NCBI GenBank assembly: GCA_002148405.1
Contig: MUGG01000146.1
Span: 1-64,000, forward strand
Direction of reading: 5' to 3'
From: Alkalinema sp. CACIAM 70d
GTDB taxonomy: Bacteria; Cyanobacteriota; Cyanobacteriia; Leptolyngbyales; Leptolyngbyaceae
Length of the DNA stretch: 64,000 bases
Notes under the pieces: generated by a model
Database searches by the model: none
Told to the model about the DNA's origin: nothing
What the model saw: the letters and a program-made list of their open reading frames with translations, nothing else
In this document: positions 1 to 8,523 of the stretch, one piece after another
Layout of the letters: every line of letters starts with the position of its first letter
How positions within the stretch are numbered: position 1 is the first letter of the stretch
Made by a program: the position numbers and the translations under genes

Positions 1-64
1 TCACCCAGTTGCAGAACTGCTCCCACAGATTCGCGCTCTCGCGACGCTGTAGTACTGTTGTCAT
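1..64 (-). CDS. psbA: Photosystem II D1 protein, N-terminal fragment (cut by window edge)
   Basis: Only the first 21 codons lie in the window. The ATG is at 64-62 on the minus strand and the frame is open to base 1. The residues begin MTTVLQRRESANLWEQF, which matches the conserved start of cyanobacterial D1 (MTT-LQRRES--LWE-FC-WV). D1 is the core photosystem II reaction-centre subunit that binds the primary donor, pheophytin, QB and the manganese cluster, and it is turned over rapidly in light. A strong promoter lies just upstream. Cyanobacteria usually have several psbA copies, so which copy this is cannot be told from the fragment. The identification rests on a short but very characteristic N terminus. 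Confidence 0.9.
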   Translation of the reverse strand, partial: MTTVLQRRESANLWEQFCNWV

Positions 65-121
65 GGTTCTGTAATGATTGCGGAAATTAGGTATGTATAT
101 GTGGTGTTAACCACACTTCAT

Positions 122-150
122 ATAGTAGCGGATTAATTAAGGAATGTAAA
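122..150 (-). promoter_or_regulatory. psbA promoter (-35/-10)
   Basis: On the minus strand TTTACA (150-145) is followed after 17 bases by TACTAT (127-122). This is a near-consensus sigma-70 promoter and puts the transcription start near 115, giving a leader of about 50 bases before the psbA ATG at 64. The leader is A/T rich, as in other psbA genes, and holds a small GTGG/CCAC hairpin. The rest of the interval to 398 shows no further recognisable element. Confidence 0.7.
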
Positions 151-398
151 GACTGTTAAGAAAGTTTTCTCAATTTGTTTCGATTCGCCCCCAATCCGCT
201 GTCAGCAAGTCTTTCATCCCTATCTAGGTCATTGTTTCTGAGGGAGAACGATCGTAATTCGCCAAAACCAGCAATATATTTCTTAACAAATTAGTGCTTC
301 TATCATCGCCACAAAATTCCCCAAGCCCACCCTGGCAAGTACTTCAGCCCAAGGATGATAAATTCAAGGAGAAAGTAATATTACGCTTTGTAAAATTG

Positions 399-1583
399 TT
401 ACCCTTCGTAAACTTTACCGTGGGGCATCGTAGCACCTTGTAGTAAAGCTCCGGTCAGCTTCACCATGACCCGATCGTCAAAGCCCACCTTCGCCCCCTC
501 CAAATTTGCACCCCGCAAATCGGATCCACTCAGATCGGCTCCAATTAAGTTAGTACCTCGCAGATCAGCATTTCTCAGGTTGGCTTCCAAGAGATTGGCG
601 CGAAACAGATTGGCATTTTGCAGATTAGCGCCTTCTAGATTGACCCGATGTAAAAACGCATCGCTGAGATTGGCTTGACTCAAATTGGCTCGGGCTAAAT
701 TACGGTTCGACAAATCCTTTTCCCGTAAATCCCGTCCTCGCAAGTCCACACCTGACAAATCAGGACCATGGGTTTTGTGGGGAGTTTGGGAACTGCGATA
801 TTCTCGAGGCGACCCATAGGCTTTAGCCGCATTGCCCGGTGGCGTGTAGGCTTGAGGCGGCTTGGGTGGAGGATCGACCGGCTTCGCACTAGAAGATTTG
901 GCTTCAGACTGACGTGGATCAGAGCTCGATCGCCCGTGGGGCTGAGCATGGCCTGATTGAGCTTGGTCCGATCGATGGTATTCAGCTCGGTAACGGGACT
1001 GAGCGTAGTAGTCCTGCGCTCTTGCGGTACTGTTATTCACATCTTTACTAGTCTGCTGTCCCTGTCCTGCACCGTTGCCGTTAGGGCTGTGACCGTTTGC
1101 GCCATGGCCATTGGTGCCGTGACCATTTGCGCCATGACCATAGCCGTTGGAGTAACCGTTAGAGTAATGCCCATGGGACTGGTGTCCTGAGCCGTGATTT
1201 CCTGAACCGTGGCCGTGGGCTTGACCCTGACTCGACTTGCCACCTTGGTAGTAATAGTAGGACTGATAAGCAGTGTAGGACTGAGAATTCCGATGCGCTT
1301 GGCTATCAGCACGATGGGTCTGAGGGGAAGCCGGGCCAGGAGGGTGGGTGCTTGTCGAAGAGGTGCCCGATCGTGACTTCTTAGCTTGTTCCCGCAGCAG
1401 ATCGCGGGCATGGTTCAGTTCTTTAATTTTTTCCTCTGCAATTTGCAGAAGACGCTGATTATCCTTAGGAAGCCGATCGGGATGCCAGACTAGGGCCAGA
1501 TCTTTATAGGCTCGATTAATTTCTGCCAGGGTCGCGCTCGGCTTGATGCCCAAAAGTTGATAGCAGTGTTCTAGGTCACTCAT
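399..1583 (-). CDS. J-domain protein with C-terminal pentapeptide repeats
   Basis: The protein has about 394 residues. I start it at the ATG at 1583 (MSDLEHCYQLLGI), because the J-domain begins there, not 7 codons upstream. Residues 1-65 are a J-domain with an HPD motif, the signature that stimulates the Hsp70 (DnaK) ATPase. A linker of about 200 residues follows, rich in Gly, His, Asn, Ser and Gln, with short repeats of the type GHGANGHGTNGH (roughly 1075-1220). The last 120 residues are pentapeptide repeats of the A(D/N)LXX type, which fold as a right-handed beta-helix. It lacks the DnaJ zinc fingers and C-terminal substrate domain, so it is a type-III J-protein. I infer that the beta-helix gives it a location or partner. 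The client is unknown. Confidence 0.85.
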   Translation of the reverse strand: MSDLEHCYQLLGIKPSATLAEINRAYKDLALVWHPDRLPKDNQRLLQIAEEKIKELNHARDLLREQAKKSRSGTSSTSTHPPGPASPQTHRADSQAHRNSQSYTAYQSYYYYQGGKSSQGQAHGHGSGNHGSGHQSHGHYSNGYSNGYGHGANGHGTNGHGANGHSPNGNGAGQGQQTSKDVNNSTARAQDYYAQSRYRAEYHRSDQAQSGHAQPHGRSSSDPRQSEAKSSSAKPVDPPPKPPQAYTPPGNAAKAYGSPREYRSSQTPHKTHGPDLSGVDLRGRDLREKDLSNRNLARANLSQANLSDAFLHRVNLEGANLQNANLFRANLLEANLRNADLRGTNLIGADLSGSDLRGANLEGAKVGFDDRVMVKLTGALLQGATMPHGKVYEG

Positions 1584-1816
1584 CCACTTCACCACTACTG
1601 CCAATGATCATTCCAAAAACGCGCTCATGACCTCCCTGCTTGGTGTTGAAGTAGAGGTTGAACTTTCCTCAGTTTAAACGGAACTCTGATGAAATGGCTG
1701 ATAGCTACAGAGTTAATTAACCCCATGCCTAGCAAATCCAGCCGATCGGCAGCATAGACTACAAAACCGTCGAAACAGTCTAGGGTTTAAGTAGACACTT
1801 CCTTAAAACTCTCGCC

Positions 1817-2011
1817 CTAAGCTGCGGCTTCCAACCAGTCATAAATGCGGTCTAACTGCTCCAAGGTAATTAAACCGTATTGCCACAAAATCATAGGCAA
1901 TGGGTCATAATCCCCCTTGCGTTGCTTCAGGGCAAAATCAATTGAAGAGGCAGAGACCAATAAGTCTTCCTTTAAAAATCGAATTAAATCGGGATATGTT
2001 GATGGAGACAT
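1817..2011 (-). CDS. DUF2949 family small protein
   Basis: This is a 64-residue soluble protein with no cysteines and no membrane segment. The pattern of a short helix, an LKQR--DYDPLPMILWQYGLITLEQLD core and a terminal acidic helix matches the cyanobacterial DUF2949 family, which is of this length. The function of the family is unknown. It stands alone on the minus strand, with about 650 noncoding bases upstream. Confidence 0.75.
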   Translation of the reverse strand: MSPSTYPDLIRFLKEDLLVSASSIDFALKQRKGDYDPLPMILWQYGLITLEQLDRIYDWLEAAA

Positions 2012-2666
2012 TGTTGGAGATCACCCCCGTAGTGTGATCAGAAAGTTAATGTGATACATCCCAAGAGCCAAAGCTAGAAAGGCTCAGGCTCTCGCAAGAG
2101 CTATTGTTGACAAATCAAACCAGAGACGCACAGATAACCCAGGACTGTCCTGTATCTGGCTACCTGTTTCCCTAACTTTAGTTGAACTTAGCTGGGTTCA
2201 GTCAAAATCACGAAATCAGGAACGTTTCCCGGACTTTGTGCAAAAGTTTTTTTGCAAAAGTGTTGAATTCTAAGGATTGCCGCTAATAGTAGCACATATG
2301 TTCTACTATTAACCCATTTAAACAATCTTCAAATAGAACGAATGGTTAAGGAACTGACAAACAACTGAGTGTGATGAAGATCAGGGAAGGCTCTCAGAAC
2401 TTTAGATTGCAGAGAACCCGAGACTCAATAGGAAAACACACAACCGTTAAATTGATTACAATTTAGCCGGATTGAGCAGAGAGTATAACATGGGTTTCGT
2501 AAACGAGATCAGGAATAACCCAAATTTTTAATAGTTTTCCACAATTGTGTTTTTGAAGGTCGGAGAAGTTGATTCGATCGTCCACTGAAGCCAATTTGTA
2601 TCAACCAGTTCTTATCAATTAGCTTGCATCAACATACCTGTTACAAGATGACTGTTGCCAGCAAAA
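2012..2666. other. Noncoding interval
   Basis: This stretch of about 650 bases is A/T rich with no convincing gene. It holds several very short ORFs without ribosome sites and a local repeat (TGCAAAAG-TTTTTTTGCAAAAG near 2239-2262). Its length suggests promoters for the DUF2949 gene or an untranslated RNA, but I recognise no RNA family. Confidence 0.4.
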
Positions 2667-3206
2667 TTACTGTTGCAAAAAGGTGACGGGAACCCGATCT
2701 CCGACTTGTAGGTTGAGGGCTTGGGCACGCCCTGCCCTTAATTCAATCACTTGATCGACAAACTCCCTAGGCCCGTAGGTGGGACAAGCCGATGCGATCG
2801 TCTCGCAGGGAGGAACTCGATCAGCGATCGCCACGACCTTTCCTTGGTAGAGAAACACCATATCCAAGGCAACGGGCACATCTTTCATCCAAAAGTTCAC
2901 TGTTCTAGCGGGTGAAAAGGGAAACAACATTCCCTGATCGTCACTAAGTTCCGGACGATACATCAGTCCTAAAGCTTGCTGTTGAGGGGTTTCCGCAACT
3001 TCCAATCGAATCGTTTGATCGGCAATTTTGGCTTGGGCCGTGACGGGTAAATACTGACCGACTCCCGTTGAGGCCGCAATCGGGGCAGCAGACGCCGCAG
3101 GAGCATTCACGGTAGGAGCAGGCGCGCAGCCCAGTAGAAAAACACTTAAGCTCAGGCTGCCTAAACCAACACTCATCGATCGCAGCTTACACTTCCCGTA
3201 AAACAT
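2667..3206 (-). CDS. DUF192 family lipoprotein
   Basis: The protein has 179 residues. The first 27 form a lipoprotein signal: a basic n-region (K, K, R), a hydrophobic stretch and the lipobox LLGC. The long start at 3206 is preferred over the internal Met because it keeps these charges. The remainder is a DUF192 domain with typical signatures (LMYR-EL---GMLF-F, F-MK-V---LDM-F). DUF192 proteins are small extracytoplasmic beta proteins of unknown activity. Its start overlaps the 3' end of the response regulator gene by 20 bases, so the two are probably translationally coupled. Confidence 0.85.
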   Translation of the reverse strand: MFYGKCKLRSMSVGLGSLSLSVFLLGCAPAPTVNAPAASAAPIAASTGVGQYLPVTAQAKIADQTIRLEVAETPQQQALGLMYRPELSDDQGMLFPFSPARTVNFWMKDVPVALDMVFLYQGKVVAIADRVPPCETIASACPTYGPREFVDQVIELRAGRAQALNLQVGDRVPVTFLQQ

Positions 3207-3882
3207 AACCCACCCCCCGAACCGTTTGAATCAGTCGTTTTTCGCCCTCGTCTTCAATTTTGAGCCGGAGGTAACGAATGTAGACTTCAATGACATTGGA
3301 CTCACCTACAAAATCGTAACCCCAGACGTTTTCCAAAATTTGCTCACGGGTCAGAACCTCGCGGGAATTTTCCATCAGAAATTTCAAGAGATCGAATTCC
3401 TTCATGGTCAAATCAATGACGCGACCATTGCGAAAGGCTTGCCGCGTGCCCAAATCCAGCATCAGGTTACTAAAGCGCAGCACCTCCTGCTGAGGAACTT
3501 CCGTGCGTAGATAATGTTTGACCAGTCGTAAAAAATCGTCGCTTCGATAGGGTTTAAGGAAATAATCATCCGCCCCAGACTCCAGACAAGCCACTCGATC
3601 GTCCACCGAGTCTTTGTTCATCATCAGCAGTACAGGCATTCGCAGTCCCTGTTTGCGCAGAGAGCGACAAAACTCCAGTCCAGACTCTCCGGTTAACATA
3701 CGATCGACAATCACCAATGCCGGTTGCGCATCTAGGGTTGCCCGCAAGGCCGAACTGGAATCATTGACGACGCGAGCATCGTAGCCAAACTCCTGCAAAT
3801 CAGCCCGTACGCTATGGGCCAAGAGTTCATCTGGTTCCAGAATTAAGACACAGGGGGAAGAATCCAGAAGGGTGCTACTCAT
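3187..3882 (-). CDS. nblR: NblR-like OmpR-family response regulator
   Basis: The protein has 231 residues: a receiver domain (about 10-125) and an OmpR/PhoB winged-helix DNA-binding domain (about 135-230, ending TVRGVGYVLREV). It resembles NblR, the cyanobacterial regulator that triggers phycobilisome degradation under nutrient and high-light stress. The receiver keeps the usual Asp (D60, IVDRML) and Lys (LKPYR). However, the acidic pair is LEP instead of E/D-D, and the conserved Thr/Ser position is Met (LLMMN). This fits the reported phosphorylation-independent behaviour of NblR. The gene is followed by an overlapping DUF192 lipoprotein gene. A different OmpR regulator remains possible, but the degenerate pocket argues for NblR. 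Confidence 0.75.
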   Translation of the reverse strand: MSSTLLDSSPCVLILEPDELLAHSVRADLQEFGYDARVVNDSSSALRATLDAQPALVIVDRMLTGESGLEFCRSLRKQGLRMPVLLMMNKDSVDDRVACLESGADDYFLKPYRSDDFLRLVKHYLRTEVPQQEVLRFSNLMLDLGTRQAFRNGRVIDLTMKEFDLLKFLMENSREVLTREQILENVWGYDFVGESNVIEVYIRYLRLKIEDEGEKRLIQTVRGVGYVLREV

Positions 3883-4220
3883 AGGTCTGTCCTGATGGAT
3901 ATCCTCTGACGCAACAGAGGGGCTGGGTGAAGAGATTTAATTGGGCATAGCTAAAACAAATTTGAATGAATAAAACAGCTAATTCAGAATTTTATGAAAA
4001 TCTGAGCAAACCAACTTTCTCCATAGCACTGCCCCAACCATGATGCCTAGGTTAGCCAATGAACTGTGCGCCTCAAGCACCACAGAACTGCCACAAATAA
4101 AGCCATCAACGAAATAAACAATTAAAGGTATCAGGGAATCTAACTAGAAGAAGATGAATGGATGCTCAGTCAGAAAATTTTTCTCTATTGTACGCAGTCT
4201 GATGGTTTTGTGTGGGCTTC
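3883..4220. other. Noncoding interval upstream of nblR
   Basis: These 338 bases lie between two minus-strand genes. The sequence is A/T rich and should hold the nblR promoter. I see no clear -35/-10 pair, hairpin or ORF worth naming. Confidence 0.35.
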
Positions 4221-5153
4221 CTAATGATTCATAAAGGGTTGATCGTTATGATTAAACGGCTTAGCGACATGGGCTAGCCCCCAACCCAACTTATCTCGCA
4301 GTAGGCTAAAGAACTCTGGATTTTGTAGTCGTACAAACCGGGCTGGATAATTGGACTTTTGGATGCAGACTCGGTCTTCTGGCAACACGTAACAGCCAGC
4401 ATTCCCATCAGCCACCAATACTAATCGGTTTGGCGTGGCAGGAAAAATTGTGACCGGCTCAGTATTGCTAAACACCAAGGCCCGAGATGCCAACGAGTGT
4501 GGGCAAATCGGGATCATGCACATCACTGGAATTCCTGGCGTAATCACAGGCCCCCCGGCGGACAGGGAATAGGCTGTGGAGCCTGTTGGTGTAGCCAAAA
4601 TAATCCCATCCGCAGGAATATCCACCCGATTATTGTTACCAATTTGCACTTCAAAATGGCACATGCTGGTCAACGGTTCCCGGTGAATCACCATTTCGTT
4701 AAGACATAACGCTTCCCACATCAGGCTGTTCTGGCGATAGACCTGAACCCGCAGCATGGTGCGTTCTTCAACGTGGTAGCGATTGGCTAAGACCTCGGCG
4801 ATCGCCGTCTCTAAATTAGTCGCCAGCACTTCCGTGAGAAAACCTAGATGCCCTGTATTTACAGCCAGCAGAGGAATTCCACAGGGAGCTACCTGGCGAA
4901 AAGCAGACAGAACCGTTCCATCCCCCCCCAGTACAACCGCAAATTCAACTTCCTTGTCAAAGCCAGGGGGAATTAAGCGATCGATCGGAGTATGACAAAC
5001 GGGAGCACTGGGATCGGAATAGCCCAAAATCCCGCCCTCTCCTGTGGCAGTCACCACTGTCCAGCCCGCATGAGTCAGCTGAGCCTTCAGCAGATCCGCT
5101 GCTTGGCAAGCTGTTGGCTTTTGATCGTTGTAAATAATGCCAGCTTTAGGCAC
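4221..5153 (-). CDS. nadK: NAD kinase
   Basis: NAD kinase phosphorylates NAD to NADP, the terminal acceptor of photosynthetic electron flow. The protein has about 310 residues. It shows the GGDGT motif (VVLGGDGTVLSAF), the NTGHLGFLTE segment, and the TPTGSTAYSLSAGGP and PICPHSLASRALVF blocks of the family. I place the start at the GTG at 5153 because cyanobacterial homologs begin with (M)PKAGIIYND. A TTG 14 codons upstream (5195) is also in frame. The neighbouring ycf39 homolog lies immediately upstream on the same strand, an arrangement I also recall for Synechocystis slr0399/slr0400. Cyanobacteria usually have a second NAD kinase elsewhere. Confidence 0.93.
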   Translation of the reverse strand: MPKAGIIYNDQKPTACQAADLLKAQLTHAGWTVVTATGEGGILGYSDPSAPVCHTPIDRLIPPGFDKEVEFAVVLGGDGTVLSAFRQVAPCGIPLLAVNTGHLGFLTEVLATNLETAIAEVLANRYHVEERTMLRVQVYRQNSLMWEALCLNEMVIHREPLTSMCHFEVQIGNNNRVDIPADGIILATPTGSTAYSLSAGGPVITPGIPVMCMIPICPHSLASRALVFSNTEPVTIFPATPNRLVLVADGNAGCYVLPEDRVCIQKSNYPARFVRLQNPEFFSLLRDKLGWGLAHVAKPFNHNDQPFMNH

Positions 5154-5272
5154 AGGAATACCCACACGAGAGGCTAGATGAACGAAAGAGGCCAACCTGG
5201 GGATGACCCTAGACAGTAATCATCCATTTTTGACTAATTTTGGAGACTCGAGTTTTAAGTTCCGTTACTTTT

Positions 5273-5310
5273 TCAAGTTCTTAGAACCGAGTCAAGTTCT
5301 TAGAACCGAG
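5273..5310. repeat. 19-bp tandem duplication across the ycf39 stop codon
   Basis: Two perfect copies of TCAAGTTCTTAGAACCGAG lie at 5273-5291 and 5292-5310. The right-hand copy includes the ycf39 stop codon (5300-5302), so the end of the gene has been duplicated downstream. Confidence 0.9.
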
Positions 5311-6280
5311 GGTAGGTTTTCTTGCTGGCTTTTTTCTTTTTCGCTTGCTCTTGAGCGTACTCCACTTCCTTCAATTTCTTGAGAATGCGACTGAAGTACT
5401 CCTGCATATATTCTTCCAGAGTTGAAATTTCCTGAGGATCGATACCAAAGACCTTGTAAACCTCCTCCATAGAGGTGGTGAGCGCTTGGCCCGTGGCCAC
5501 AACTTCGGTAAAGGCCAACCGATCGGAAATGTTCCAGCTCCACTGGAAGAATTTGGTCATTTGCCGTGCTGCCCGCAGAACTTGAATCGGCACCTTCGTG
5601 ACCTTGGCATCCTTACCCGAAAGTCGCTCACACAGCTTAATAATTTCGTAGCCGTCCCACGCCCTTGGCCCCACCACTGGGAAGGACTTCCCTTCCGTTT
5701 CCGGGACTTTCAACGCCTGGACTGCGAACTTGGCAATGTCGATCGTATCCATGAAGGCCATGGGTGACGTTTCGCCGATAACCCAAACGGCTTGATTTTC
5801 CAAAATGGGAATGGCGTATTGGCCAATCAGACCCTGCATAAAGCCACAGGGCCGCAGAATCGTATAGTTCAGCCCCGATTCCTGAATAAATTTTTCCGTG
5901 CAGGTTTTGATTTGCATCAACGGGACATCGGGATATTTTTCGCAATCCAAGATGGAGAAAAATATTAACCGATCGCAATCCGACTTCTGCATAGCCTGGA
6001 TCAGGTTCACTTTGCCTTGCCAATCCACCTGTTTAATGCTGAGGGAATCGGTGGCTCGGGCAGTCGATGCATCAATAACAGCAGTCACTCCCTCCAAGGC
6101 CGCAGGCAGTGTCTCCGGTTGACAAAGATCGCCATAGACCAGTTCTGCCCCCCACTCCTTCAGAAAAGCGGCTCGCTTAAAACTCCTCACCATACAGCGA
6201 ACTGAGTACCCTTCATCAAGGGCACGGCGAGTCACCTGTCTTCCGAGAGTGCCCGTAGCACCGACAACTAAAATGCTCAT
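5300..6280 (-). CDS. ycf39: Ycf39-like photosystem II assembly factor
   Basis: The protein has about 326 residues from the ATG at 6280 (MSILVVGATGTLGRQVTRRA). It is an atypical short-chain dehydrogenase (NmrA-like) with the N-terminal NAD(P) motif GATGTLG. The TYPE of fold, length and sequence match Ycf39/Ycf39-like proteins of cyanobacteria and plastids. Ycf39 binds chlorophyll together with high-light-inducible proteins and assists delivery of pigment to newly made D1. The C terminus is unusually basic, with a run of six residues KKKKAS. It lies directly upstream of nadK. The last codons and stop are tandemly duplicated. Confidence 0.9.
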   Translation of the reverse strand: MSILVVGATGTLGRQVTRRALDEGYSVRCMVRSFKRAAFLKEWGAELVYGDLCQPETLPAALEGVTAVIDASTARATDSLSIKQVDWQGKVNLIQAMQKSDCDRLIFFSILDCEKYPDVPLMQIKTCTEKFIQESGLNYTILRPCGFMQGLIGQYAIPILENQAVWVIGETSPMAFMDTIDIAKFAVQALKVPETEGKSFPVVGPRAWDGYEIIKLCERLSGKDAKVTKVPIQVLRAARQMTKFFQWSWNISDRLAFTEVVATGQALTTSMEEVYKVFGIDPQEISTLEEYMQEYFSRILKKLKEVEYAQEQAKKKKASKKTYPRF

Positions 6281-6460
6281 GGAGGGTTCGTGACAAAATG
6301 TTAACTTTTCGTCAAATTCTATCAGAAATCCTGGGGGCTGTCTGAGGGGATACAAAATCTAAGGCGATCTAAAAAAGGGCAATGCTCCCAGGTGAGAAAT
6401 TTCTAGGAAAGTTTCTACACCCGATCGCCCTTGCCCCTTGAGATTGAGGATGAATTTGAT

Positions 6461-6562
6461 TTACTCTTCGCCGCCTTGTAATTTCAGCAGGGCAAAACCC
6501 ACTGCTAGCCCAACCAGAATCAATGAAAATGACAAAAACGCAGTATTAAATAGTTCGCCCAT
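6461..6562 (-). CDS. petM: Cytochrome b6f complex subunit PetM
   Basis: This 33-residue gene is easily missed. The ATG is at 6562-6560 and the stop at 6461. The protein is one transmembrane helix (about 8-27) followed by the C-terminal signature LLKLQGGEE, close to the K(L/I)QG(S/A)EE ending of PetM. PetM is the small subunit VII of the cytochrome b6f complex in the thylakoid membrane. A GGGAG ribosome site lies upstream. It sits between ycf39 (same strand) and pdxA (divergent). Confidence 0.88.
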   Translation of the reverse strand: MGELFNTAFLSFSLILVGLAVGFALLKLQGGEE

Positions 6563-6676
6563 TGCATGTTCTCCCAAGACCTACAAGTTCTCCCAAAACT
6601 AGGAGAGTGGCTTAGATAAACCAAGCCTGCATGAAGTATTTTAGACCAGTTGGGACTACGCGATGGGGAATTCGGT

Positions 6677-7729
6677 ATGGGGCCAGGGGAAATTCGGCGA
6701 CCAAAGTTAGTCATCAGTTTAGGGGATCCAGCAGGAATTGGCCCTGAAGTTGTCCTAAAAGCTTTAGCGGATCCTGGAATTGCAGCGGTGGCAGAAGTGA
6801 CGATCGCGGGATCTCGATCGATTCTCGAAGCCACCTATCAGCGATTACATCACCAGGGCGTAGCATTACCCGATTGGGCGGATTTGAACAGCTTAGAAGT
6901 GCCGATCGATCCCACGACGCTCACCCAAATTGAAATGGGTCAAGGCAATACGGCTAGTGGGGAAGCCAGTTTTCGGTATTTAGATGCCGCGATCGCCGCA
7001 ACCCTGGCAGGGCAATTTGACGGCGTGGTGACGGCTCCTATTGCCAAATCCGCTTGGAAAGCGGCGGGGCATTGCTATCCGGGGCAGACGGAGTTGCTGG
7101 CGGAACGGGCCGGGGTGACGCAATTTGCCATGGCGTTCGTCGGTCGATCGCCCCATACAGGTTGGATCCTCCGGGCCTTACTGGCCACAACCCATATTCC
7201 CTTAGCTGAAGTTCCCAACGCCCTCACCCCGGAGCTGTTGGATCACAAGCTGGCTTTACTGATTCAGTGTCTGCGCCAGGATTTCGGGCTCTCTCAACCC
7301 AGAATCGCGATCGCGGGACTGAATCCCCACAGTGGCGAACAGGGGCAACTTGGCCGGGAAGAGGTCGATCGGTTGAACGCATGGTTCACCCAAGCGCAAC
7401 AAAAATTTCCCCAAGCAACCTTAGAGGGTCTGCTCCCCCCGGATACGATGTGGGTCAAACCGGGACAGGCTTGGTTCAATCCTCAAGCAACGGTCAAGGC
7501 CCACGACGGTTACTTAGCGCTGTACCACGATCAGGGCTTGATTCCGGTGAAGCTGATGGCCTTCGATCGGGCCGTTAACACCACAATCGGACTGCCCTTT
7601 GTGCGCACTTCCCCTGACCATGGCACCGCCTTTGATATTGCAGGCCAAGGAATCGCTGATGCCACTAGTATGAAGGAGGCCATCTGGTGGGGAGCACAGC
7701 TCGCCCAAGCTCGATTTTTCAAGTCTTAG
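6677..7729 (+). CDS. pdxA: 4-hydroxythreonine-4-phosphate dehydrogenase
   Basis: PdxA oxidises 4-phosphohydroxy-L-threonine in the DXP-dependent route to pyridoxal 5'-phosphate. The protein has about 350 residues. The N-terminal SLGDPAGIGPE motif, the TAPIAKSA segment, PGQTELLAE and the metal/substrate segment YHDQGLIPVK are all present. I choose the ATG at 6677 over the TTG at 6650. The family starts a few residues before the SLGDPAGIG motif, and GGGGA lies just upstream. A TPR gene follows 49 bases downstream and may be cotranscribed. Confidence 0.95.
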   Translation: MGPGEIRRPKLVISLGDPAGIGPEVVLKALADPGIAAVAEVTIAGSRSILEATYQRLHHQGVALPDWADLNSLEVPIDPTTLTQIEMGQGNTASGEASFRYLDAAIAATLAGQFDGVVTAPIAKSAWKAAGHCYPGQTELLAERAGVTQFAMAFVGRSPHTGWILRALLATTHIPLAEVPNALTPELLDHKLALLIQCLRQDFGLSQPRIAIAGLNPHSGEQGQLGREEVDRLNAWFTQAQQKFPQATLEGLLPPDTMWVKPGQAWFNPQATVKAHDGYLALYHDQGLIPVKLMAFDRAVNTTIGLPFVRTSPDHGTAFDIAGQGIADATSMKEAIWWGAQLAQARFFKS

Positions 7730-7778
7730 TTCAGGGTTCAGGCATTAATTCAAGCATCAATCGCTTTGGGGGCCAGGG

Positions 7779-8462
7779 ATGAAAGGGGAATTTTACCTGT
7801 GGGGCAGCTTTGTTTTATTAACCATCGCGCTCTCGGCTTGGGTGTTTCCTGCGATCGCGAATTCGGCGAGTGAATTTCGGCAGCGGGGATTAGCCCTACG
7901 TGCCCAAGGAGACTCCGGCGGTGCGATCGGAGCCTTTGAGCAAGCGATACAACTGGAGCCCCAGAATTTAGACAATCAACTGCTGCTGGGCTGGACGGTG
8001 TATAAAGCGGGCGATCGCGATCGGGCCGCCCAGGTGCTCTCCCAGGTGACGGCCAAAAATCCCTTTGCGGTCAATGCGTGGAATGCGCTGGGAATTGTGG
8101 ATTTGGTATCTGGCAATGTCCATAGTTCCGTGGGATCCCATCTTTGGGCGACGATGCTGAATCCCAAAAATGAAGTCGCTCATTACAATCTCAGTTTGGC
8201 CTTGACTCGTTTGCAAGTCTTCGATCGGGCGATCGCCCATGGCGAAGTAGCCACCCGCTTGGAACCGGACAATCCCCACACCTGGCTTGCCCTAGCGATC
8301 GCCCAGGCGGCCACCGATTCTAACCAAGCCAAGCAACATTACCGTAAAGCCATGGCCTTAAATCCAGGGCTAGAGAATCCGGACATTCGTGCGATCGACC
8401 TACAAGAGGCTGGCTTCAGTCCAGAACAAATTCAACAGGTTCAAGCCTTAACTCAGCGGTAA
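7779..8462 (+). CDS. Exported tetratricopeptide repeat protein
   Basis: The protein has 227 residues. The first 27 form a Sec-type signal (hydrophobic stretch, then VFPAIANSA). TPR motifs follow, with the usual pattern of A, G, Y/A and P residues (for example EFRQRGLALRAQGDSGGAIGAF and AIQLEP). About four repeats cover residues 30-200. TPRs bind other proteins, and the signal suggests a lumenal or periplasmic assembly role. No partner can be named. It is probably in an operon with pdxA. Confidence 0.75.
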   Translation: MKGEFYLWGSFVLLTIALSAWVFPAIANSASEFRQRGLALRAQGDSGGAIGAFEQAIQLEPQNLDNQLLLGWTVYKAGDRDRAAQVLSQVTAKNPFAVNAWNALGIVDLVSGNVHSSVGSHLWATMLNPKNEVAHYNLSLALTRLQVFDRAIAHGEVATRLEPDNPHTWLALAIAQAATDSNQAKQHYRKAMALNPGLENPDIRAIDLQEAGFSPEQIQQVQALTQR

Positions 8463-8523
8463 TCCCTCACTGATCCTTTAATCCACTATTCCTGGCTCCC
8501 GCTCCCTCCTTGCACAGGAGTCA

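Noticed and set aside
466..678. ORFs on the + strand inside the pentapeptide-repeat gene
   Set aside because: They are antisense shadows of the repeat codons.
5154..5195. TTG start extending nadK by 14 codons
   Set aside because: Homologs begin at (M)PKAGIIYND, matching the GTG at 5153.
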